DNA of 64,000 nt, from NCBI GenBank assembly GCA_020851415.1, contig JADZCU010000050.1, positions 50,475 to 114,474 on the forward strand, read 5' to 3'. The translations under genes and the position numbers were made by a program. The stretch is from Candidatus Peregrinibacteria bacterium. GTDB taxonomy: Bacteria > Patescibacteriota > Gracilibacteria > UBA1369. Positions 57,768 to 64,000 of the stretch are shown piece after piece. The notes beneath the pieces are model-generated. The model saw only the letters and a program-made list of their open reading frames with translations, ran no database searches and had not been told where the DNA came from. Position 1 is the stretch's first letter. Each line of letters opens with the position of its first letter.

Positions 57768-58126
57768 TATTTCAGTAAGGCAAGAATTCCCAAAATTGAT
57801 GCAGCACTTGTGCCGATTATCAGAAGAAAATAGCTTATAATTTGTACAGCTTTTGGAAGTGGTATCGGAGATATTTTTGGCATAACCCAGAGCCAGGTTA
57901 AGCTATGAATTATGGCTCCAACCAGACCAATAAATCCAAGGATTGTATCAAGTGGAGAGAGTATCATTGCTTTCGTCCCTTCCAAGTTGTTGTCGATGAT
58001 ATTTACGATGATTGAAACCAGTCCGATCAAAATGAAAACAGCGCTGAACTCTCTTATAATGTAGAGCGTATAGCGGTGATTTATTGTCCACCAGAAGTGT
58101 CCGGGTTTTTGTTCCAGGTATTTCAT
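57767..58126 (-). CDS. frdC: Fumarate reductase membrane anchor subunit C-like
   Basis: 119 aa, three TM helices, WTINHRYTLYIIREFSAVFILIG resembling the FrdC N-terminus. Confidence 0.7.
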   Translation of the reverse strand: MKYLEQKPGHFWWTINHRYTLYIIREFSAVFILIGLVSIIVNIIDNNLEGTKAMILSPLDTILGFIGLVGAIIHSLTWLWVMPKISPIPLPKAVQIISYFLLIIGTSAASILGILALLK

Positions 58127-58128
58127 GA

Positions 58129-58875
58129 TTACTTTTTTCGTTTAGTCAGCAAAGCTTTTGTTACATGGAGTACACCCATTGTTTTTAGACGTTGCAGGGC
58201 GATTGCCGGATCAACTTTTTTAGGGCAAACTACCGAACATTCACCAATAAAACTGCATTGCCATACGCCGTTTTTTTGAGTGAGGGAGTCCATGCGTTCG
58301 TTCGGTATTTCGTCGTGACTGTCTTCCAAGTAGCGATAGGCGAGTGCGGCCGCCGCGGGGCCGATGAAGTTTGGATTGTGGCCGACTACCGGACATGCCG
58401 AATAACAGAGCATACACTTAATGCACTGACTGGATTGTTCGATTTTTTTTCTTTGTTCGGGTGTTTGGATCATCTCTTTGTCGAGCGATGCGTGGCGGTT
58501 GATTATATCTGTATAAGGCATTGCTGTGCGAAAATGCTCCATGGCGTTATCTGTATCTACGATCAGATCTTTTATCACCGGAAAGTTTCGTAATGGTTCA
58601 ACCGTGATTGAGCCTTTGTCGGTTTCGCAAAATGTTTGGCACATAAGAGCCGGTTTTCCGTTGATGATTGTTCCACAACTTCCGCAGATACCCATGCGGC
58701 ATGACCATCTGTGTGCAAGCGTTGAGTCTTGCGTATCTTTAATGTGATTCACTGCATCCAGAACAGTCATTCCTTTTTTCTCCGGTATTTCGAACTCCTC
58801 AAGGTGTGACTTTTGAGTTTCCGGATTATAGCGCCTGATTTTTAGTGAGACCTTTTTTGCCATTGGCTCTAACAT
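58129..58875 (-). CDS. frdB: Fumarate reductase/succinate dehydrogenase iron-sulfur subunit
   Basis: CRMGICGSCGTIINGKPALMC, CIKCMLCYSACPVV, CSFIGECSVVCPKKVDP: three Fe-S cluster motifs. Confidence 0.92.
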   Translation of the reverse strand: MLEPMAKKVSLKIRRYNPETQKSHLEEFEIPEKKGMTVLDAVNHIKDTQDSTLAHRWSCRMGICGSCGTIINGKPALMCQTFCETDKGSITVEPLRNFPVIKDLIVDTDNAMEHFRTAMPYTDIINRHASLDKEMIQTPEQRKKIEQSSQCIKCMLCYSACPVVGHNPNFIGPAAAALAYRYLEDSHDEIPNERMDSLTQKNGVWQCSFIGECSVVCPKKVDPAIALQRLKTMGVLHVTKALLTKRKK

Positions 58876-58893
58876 TATTTAATTTTCGAAATT

Positions 58894-60600
58894 CTAGTAT
58901 TTGCGGACTTCAGGCTGCCAGCGGGTGATTGTTACGGGTGCATTGGTTAAACTCATGGCATTATCTTTTTTTGTTACCACGTGATGTATCATGAAATTTT
59001 TATCATCACGATCCGGGAAATCGCTTCGGGTGTGGCTTCCGCGGCTTTCTTTTCTTGCCATCGCGCAGCGTATGGTTGCTTCACCAAGCGTTAACATGGA
59101 TTTCAGTTCCAGGCAGTTAATCAACTCGGTGTTAAATATTTTACTTTTATCTTTGAGTTGAACGTGCTGGAGTTTTTGTTGAAGTTCCAGGAGCGTGTTC
59201 AGACCGTCTTCAAGCGCTTTTTGGTCACGATAAATTCCGGCATTCTGGTCCATGGTTTCTTCCATGGTCATGCGGATAGCCGGCACGCTTTCTGAACCTT
59301 TTTGTTCAAGTAATCTGGCGATATTTTTTTCTTCATCTTCGAGTGCGGTTTTCATCTGAGCGGTTGTTTTTGATGTCTTTTTTGAAATTTCTTGAGCAGC
59401 TTTTTCACCGGCAACTTTGCCGAAAACCAGACAATCAGTGAGTGAGTTTGAGCCAAGGCGATTGGCTCCGTTGATGCTGATACAGTTGGTTTCGCCGGCT
59501 GCGTAAAGCCCTGGAACTGAAGTTTCCATATCAAGGTTCACGTCTATTCCGCCCATGGTGTAGTGCTGAGCCGGGGTTACCGGGATAGGTTCCTTGGCAG
59601 GATCAATACCTGCGAACTCCATGGCGATTTCACGTACCAGTGGCAATTTTTCTTTAATCAATTGATCGCCCAGGTGTCTGAGATCCAGGTGTATGTAGTT
59701 GCCGTATGGGCTTTTGAATCCGCGACCGGCACGGATTTCACTCATGATGGCACGACTGATCATATCGCGCGGGCCCAGTTCCATTTTTTCTGGGAGGTAG
59801 TTTTTGAGAAATCTTTCACCATCTTTGTTGATCAAATATCCGCCTTCACCGCGGGCTGCTTCTGTTATGAGGACGCCGTTACGAGCCAGCGCAGTGGGGT
59901 GAAATTGGATAAATTCCATATCTTTGAGGGAGGCGCCGGCAACGTAAGCCAGATACATACCATCACCGGTTTTGATTCCTCCGTTGGTGGTGAAGCGATA
60001 CATGCGGCCGGCGCCCCCTGTGCAAACGATAATCGCTTTGGCGCTAAACGCATGCAGTTTTCCGGTTTTCATCTGCATGGCAATTACGCCAGTTACTCCA
60101 TGCTGGTCGGTGGTAATTTTTGTGGCGTACCATTCATCATATCTTTTGATATTTTCATGCTTCAGGGTTCTTTCGAAGAGCGTGTGAATCATGTAGAAAC
60201 CGGTTTTGTCAGCAGCGAAAATGGTGCGTTTTACCGACATTCCGCCAAAGGCGCGCACGGCTAATGTTCCATCTTTTTCGCGACTCCAAGGACAACCCCA
60301 GTGTTCCATCTGCATTATTTCTTCTTTGGCGTGCTGAACAAAATATTCGACAGCGTCCTGATCTGCCAAGAAGTCACTTCCTTTGATAGTATCGTAGGCG
60401 TGTTGATCCAGGCTGTCATAGTCTTTAATGGCTGCCGCCAATCCACCTTCAGCCGATACGGTATGACTGCGGGTTGGATATACTTTTGAAACTATCCCGA
60501 TTTTGAGGTCAGGATTTACTTCGGCGGCTGCAATTGCTGCACGCAGTCCGGCAGCACCGCCACCGATAATCAGAAGGTCATGTTGCGTGATTTCTTCCAT
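58894..60600 (-). CDS. frdA: Fumarate reductase/succinate dehydrogenase flavoprotein subunit
   Basis: LLIIGGGAAGLRAAIAA, PTRSHTVSAEGGLAAAIKD (FAD-His), HPTALARNGVLITEAARGEGG, HYTMGGIDVNLD. Confidence 0.94.
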   Translation of the reverse strand: MEEITQHDLLIIGGGAAGLRAAIAAAEVNPDLKIGIVSKVYPTRSHTVSAEGGLAAAIKDYDSLDQHAYDTIKGSDFLADQDAVEYFVQHAKEEIMQMEHWGCPWSREKDGTLAVRAFGGMSVKRTIFAADKTGFYMIHTLFERTLKHENIKRYDEWYATKITTDQHGVTGVIAMQMKTGKLHAFSAKAIIVCTGGAGRMYRFTTNGGIKTGDGMYLAYVAGASLKDMEFIQFHPTALARNGVLITEAARGEGGYLINKDGERFLKNYLPEKMELGPRDMISRAIMSEIRAGRGFKSPYGNYIHLDLRHLGDQLIKEKLPLVREIAMEFAGIDPAKEPIPVTPAQHYTMGGIDVNLDMETSVPGLYAAGETNCISINGANRLGSNSLTDCLVFGKVAGEKAAQEISKKTSKTTAQMKTALEDEEKNIARLLEQKGSESVPAIRMTMEETMDQNAGIYRDQKALEDGLNTLLELQQKLQHVQLKDKSKIFNTELINCLELKSMLTLGEATIRCAMARKESRGSHTRSDFPDRDDKNFMIHHVVTKKDNAMSLTNAPVTITRWQPEVRKY

Positions 60601-60649
60601 CTCCCGGATTTTCCCACTTCGGAGCGTTTTTGTAAATCTTTCGTTGATT

Positions 60650-61642
60650 TTAAGCGATTTTTTCTAATAATTGGTTCTTGGAACTTTGGTCTAATTGTGT
60701 TGCGTTGATAGAATTTTTTGCCAATAGTTTCAGATCATCTTCTGAAAGATTCAACGTTTTGGCAATTTCGAAATAGTTATCGCCTATGTATCCACCAAAG
60801 TAGGCCGGATCGTCTGAATTGAGAGTTACCAGTAATCCTGCATCCATCATTTTTTTGAGTGGATGCTTTGATAAATCTTCCACGACCTTGAGTTTGAGAT
60901 TGGAAAGGGGACAGACCGTGAGGGGCATTTTTTCTTTTACTAACCGATCTACGAGCTGCTGATCATCCAGGCTGTGGTTGCCGTGATCGATGCGCACTAC
61001 TTTTAGAATATCGAGTGCTTCATAAATGTATGATGCGGGTCCTTCTTCTCCGGCATGTGCTACGCAGAAGAGGCCGGCCTCCCGCGCCTTTGTATATACG
61101 TTTGAGAATTTTGACGGAGGGTTGCCGACTTCACTGGAGTCGAGTCCTACACCGTGAATATTTTTGAGATACGGTTTTGCTTCTTCCCAGGTTTTGAGGG
61201 CATCTTGTTCACTTAAATGCCTCAAAAAACACATAATCAATTTGTAACTTATTCCCAGTTCTTTTTGCCCTTTTTCGAGGGCACCACTAATGCCGGTAAT
61301 TACTTTTTCAAAACTTACGCCCCGGGCTGTGTGTCCTTGTGGATCAAAAAATATTTCTGCGTGTTTTACACCTTGTTCGTGTGCTTTTTGCAAGTATGCC
61401 CAGGTGAGATCGAAAAAATCCTGTTCGTGAATAAGTACGCTCATGCCCTGATAATAGATGTCCAAAAAATCTTGCAGATTGCTGAAATTATAAGCTTTTC
61501 GAATTTCTTCCACTGATTTATATTTGAGTGTGACGTTGTTTTTTTGAGCAATTGTAAAAATGAGTTCGGGCTCAAAAGTGCCCTCTATGTGCAGGTGCAG
61601 TTCGGCTTTTGGAAGGTTATAACAGAACTCTTTGGTAACCAT
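60650..61642 (-). CDS. add: Adenosine deaminase family protein
   Basis: LPKAELHLHIEGTFEPE, VAHAGEEGPASYIYEAL, RIDHGN, TVCPLSNLKLKV, LNSDDPAYFGGYIGDNY. Confidence 0.9.
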   Translation of the reverse strand: MVTKEFCYNLPKAELHLHIEGTFEPELIFTIAQKNNVTLKYKSVEEIRKAYNFSNLQDFLDIYYQGMSVLIHEQDFFDLTWAYLQKAHEQGVKHAEIFFDPQGHTARGVSFEKVITGISGALEKGQKELGISYKLIMCFLRHLSEQDALKTWEEAKPYLKNIHGVGLDSSEVGNPPSKFSNVYTKAREAGLFCVAHAGEEGPASYIYEALDILKVVRIDHGNHSLDDQQLVDRLVKEKMPLTVCPLSNLKLKVVEDLSKHPLKKMMDAGLLVTLNSDDPAYFGGYIGDNYFEIAKTLNLSEDDLKLLAKNSINATQLDQSSKNQLLEKIA

Positions 61643-61736
61643 ATATTTTTGTTAAAAAGTGATACTTTTTTATTGTATCGCTTTTGTTCAATAATTGAAA
61701 TTTCGGCAGATTGTTTTTTTCTGTGTGAGTGATTTT

Positions 61737-62789
61737 TTAGATCACAGGCGTAACATTTTGGAGTGTTTCCACAGAGAGAATATCTTTTACCTCCTGACTT
61801 GATTTGGCCTGCATCAGCTTTTGGCGAAGTTCACTGGCGTTGCTGAATCCACGTATATACCAAGCCAAATGTTTGCGCATGGGAACAAAATAATCGGCAC
61901 CCAGAATTTTTTCATACAACTCGGCGTGTTCAACTGCGACTGCAAATTTTTCTTCGATTGTAGGTGTGAGATTTTTGAGGAGCCATGGGTTACCAAATGC
62001 GGCGCGGCCGATAAGGGCACCATCGACGCCATAAGTTTTAATCTTTTCCAAGGCTTCCGGCATGGAATGAATGTCACCATTGCCCATGACAGTTGTTTTG
62101 GTCTGCTTAATGATTTTTGCCGCACTGCCGATTGCTTCCCAATTTGCGCTGCCGGTGTACATTTGTTTGAGTGTGCGGCCGTGTATACAGATATTTGCGG
62201 GCTCTTCTTCCAGTAAGTGCTTAACCCACTCTTCAACGGTGATTTCGCTATAACCGATACGGGTTTTTACAGAGACCGGTAACAGGTGGCGTTCTATATT
62301 TTGTGGCTGATGCTCTTTCACCCAGGCGACAATTTCTTTGGGTAAATCTACATCTTCGATTTTTTTGCCCTCACTCCAGTCTTTCAATGCTTGTTTGGTA
62401 GTGCGAATGATTTGTTTGGCGAGATCAGGTGTTCGAATAAGTCCCGCACCTGCGCCGCGTGATGAAACGCTCGTTGCCGGACAGCCCATGTTGATATCAA
62501 TTCCGTCAAAGCCCAGTTCTGCCACAACAAAGGCAGATTTGTAGAAAGATTCGACATCGATTCCATAAACTTGAGCGACGATAGGACGCTCGATATTATC
62601 AAATTTGAATGCGATGAGTGCTTTTACGGAACCATGGCAAATACCTTCCACGGAAGTGAACTCGGTAATGGTGACGTGGGGACTTCCGTGCTTGGCCGTG
62701 ATTAAACGAAATGGTGCGTCAGTGACGCCATCCATTGGAGAAATGCCGATAATGGGGGACGGGAGTTTATCCCAAAAACCTCTTTTCAT
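61737..62789 (-). CDS. dusB: tRNA-dihydrouridine synthase
   Basis: GISPMDGVTDAPFRLI, VAQVYGID, GFDGIDINMGCPATSVSSRGAGAGL, ICIHGRTLKQMYTGSANW, NGDI. Confidence 0.9.
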   Translation of the reverse strand: MKRGFWDKLPSPIIGISPMDGVTDAPFRLITAKHGSPHVTITEFTSVEGICHGSVKALIAFKFDNIERPIVAQVYGIDVESFYKSAFVVAELGFDGIDINMGCPATSVSSRGAGAGLIRTPDLAKQIIRTTKQALKDWSEGKKIEDVDLPKEIVAWVKEHQPQNIERHLLPVSVKTRIGYSEITVEEWVKHLLEEEPANICIHGRTLKQMYTGSANWEAIGSAAKIIKQTKTTVMGNGDIHSMPEALEKIKTYGVDGALIGRAAFGNPWLLKNLTPTIEEKFAVAVEHAELYEKILGADYFVPMRKHLAWYIRGFSNASELRQKLMQAKSSQEVKDILSVETLQNVTPVI

Positions 62790-62853
62790 TTTTTAATGTT
62801 AGCTCTGGAATCACCAGTAAATGTGATCCATTCCGCTTAAATGAGCCAGCATT

Positions 62854-63441
62854 TTACTTCTTTTTGTTCTCCTCTTCAATCTGTTTTTCGATTTCATCAA
62901 TACTGGTTTTGAGTTTCATTTCTTTGAGTTCGTCATCATCTTCTACTGGAAGTCCCATATGATCATGGATGGCATCCAAAATGTTGAGTATTTTGGTTAT
63001 TTCTTCTTCGGCTCGCACATTGATTTGCAGATCAATTTCTTCACGAAGATCGGCAATTTTTGCCGCACGATTTTGGCTTATAAGAACGATAATTGCCAGA
63101 AAAATCGCTTCCAGCGAAACCACCATGGTGAGAAATGTGAATGGATATGGATCAAATGTTTTGAAGCCTGGAATAACGTTGTTGTTTAACAAAACCCATG
63201 CAAGAAAAAATACTGCGTTTAAAACCAGAAACCAGAATGATCCAAAGAGATCGGTCATTATATCGGCCATTTTTTCACTTGGCCTTCTCATTAAATCCAT
63301 TTTGGCACGGAAACTTTTGATTTTGTCGCGTCGCTCTTTGATTAAGCGGGCGTGTTCTTCTGAAGTTAATTCACGACTTTCTTTGGGATGCATTTCTTTG
63401 TTGAATACTATTTTGCAGAGTTCGTAGATAGGATGAATCAT
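62854..63441 (-). CDS. DUF1003-family membrane protein
   Basis: MTDLFGSFWFLVLNAVFFLAWVLLNNNVIPGFKTFDPYPFTFLTMVVSLEAIFLAIIVLISQNR. Confidence 0.85.
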   Translation of the reverse strand: MIHPIYELCKIVFNKEMHPKESRELTSEEHARLIKERRDKIKSFRAKMDLMRRPSEKMADIMTDLFGSFWFLVLNAVFFLAWVLLNNNVIPGFKTFDPYPFTFLTMVVSLEAIFLAIIVLISQNRAAKIADLREEIDLQINVRAEEEITKILNILDAIHDHMGLPVEDDDELKEMKLKTSIDEIEKQIEEENKKK

Positions 63442-63466
63442 ACCTAAAATATAAATGTTTTTTGTA

Positions 63467-64000
63467 TTATACTTGTTTTTTGTTTTTCTGATGAATGGAT
63501 TTTTTGATATGCCAGAAAATCATCAGGCCGGAGATTACCATTATTACCGAAAGAAGTTGTCCCATGGTTATTCCTCCGAAGAGGAATCCAATTTGCGGGT
63601 CGGGTTCGCGGAAAAACTCGATAAAAATTCTGAATATTCCATAACAGATGAGAAAAGTCCCGGCAACAACTCCACGTTTATCAAATTTTTTCCCTACCAG
63701 TGTGACGATGATAAAAAGTACCAGGCCTTCCAGTGTTGCTTCTAAAAGCTGCGACGGATAACGGCAATTTGTTGGATCTGTAGGAAAGTAGACGCAGAAC
63801 GAATCCTGAAAATTAAGGAAAGCCGGGTGGGCACCCATATGACGATACGGTTCTGATATTTGAACAATTCTTCCGTAGAGCTCAGCGTTGATGAAGTTTC
63901 CAATTTTGGCAAAAAATAGTCCGACCGGAGCTATGCTGCAGATGATGTCTCCGATTTGCAGATACGTTTTTTTATATTTTTTTCGAAATAGCCAAACGGC
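63467..64000 (-). CDS. lgt: Prolipoprotein diacylglyceryl transferase, truncated at window end
   Basis: IGNFINAELYGRIVQ, HPAFLNFQ, YPSQLLEATLEGLVLF, GTFLICYGIFRIFIEFFREPDPQIGFLFGGITMGQLLS; open to base 64000. Confidence 0.92.
   Translation of the reverse strand, partial: AVWLFRKKYKKTYLQIGDIICSIAPVGLFFAKIGNFINAELYGRIVQISEPYRHMGAHPAFLNFQDSFCVYFPTDPTNCRYPSQLLEATLEGLVLFIIVTLVGKKFDKRGVVAGTFLICYGIFRIFIEFFREPDPQIGFLFGGITMGQLLSVIMVISGLMIFWHIKKSIHQKNKKQV

Noticed and set aside
1-64000. Alternative genetic code with TGA = Gly (code 25) as in Gracilibacteria/Absconditabacteria
   Set aside because: TGA ends ftsK (just before its terminator), the pseudopilin genes in ATGA overlaps, and others; TGA codons are absent inside all conserved housekeeping genes. 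Only one in-frame case (26039) exists.
1-64000. CRISPR arrays, transposases, integrases, prophage genes
   Set aside because: None seen: no regularly spaced repeats and no IS or phage-like ORFs in the track.

Overview
This 64 kb window looks like a gene-dense chromosomal segment of a Patescibacteria/CPR-type bacterium, possibly Peregrinibacteria-like. That placement is an inference from gene content: archaeal-type AMP phosphorylase plus ribose-1,5-bisphosphate isomerase, VirB2/TrbC-like small pilins, an MgtC/DUF4010 protein and compact division genes. No rRNA or marker tree was available. Housekeeping genes include gltX, ftsK, secA, ftsH, tilS, metG, typA, dusB, lgt, galE and galU. RNA genes are an RNase P RNA (minus strand, ~27912-28273) and a tRNA-Ala(GGC) with encoded CCA. 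Main points of interest: (1) a tandem array of four paralogous Cys-rich, probably lipid-anchored surface proteins (18271-21634) sharing a four-cysteine C-terminal domain but with Asp/Ala-rich or Gly/Ser/Asn-rich linkers; (2) a seven-gene same-strand run pta-ackA-AMP phosphorylase-unknown-R15P isomerase-rpiB-LOG, suggesting nucleotide-fuelled fermentation, with no RuBisCO in the window; (3) a frdABCD-like fumarate reductase run followed by a DipZ-like CcdA-thioredoxin fusion; (4) five consecutive VirB2/TrbC-like pilin genes next to a type IV pilus locus; (5) a 170-codon reading frame interrupted by one in-frame TGA although TGA is a normal stop elsewhere here; (6) an apparent absence of Shine-Dalgarno motifs; (7) a 54-aa very basic protein missed by the ORF track. 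No CRISPR array, transposase or prophage was seen.
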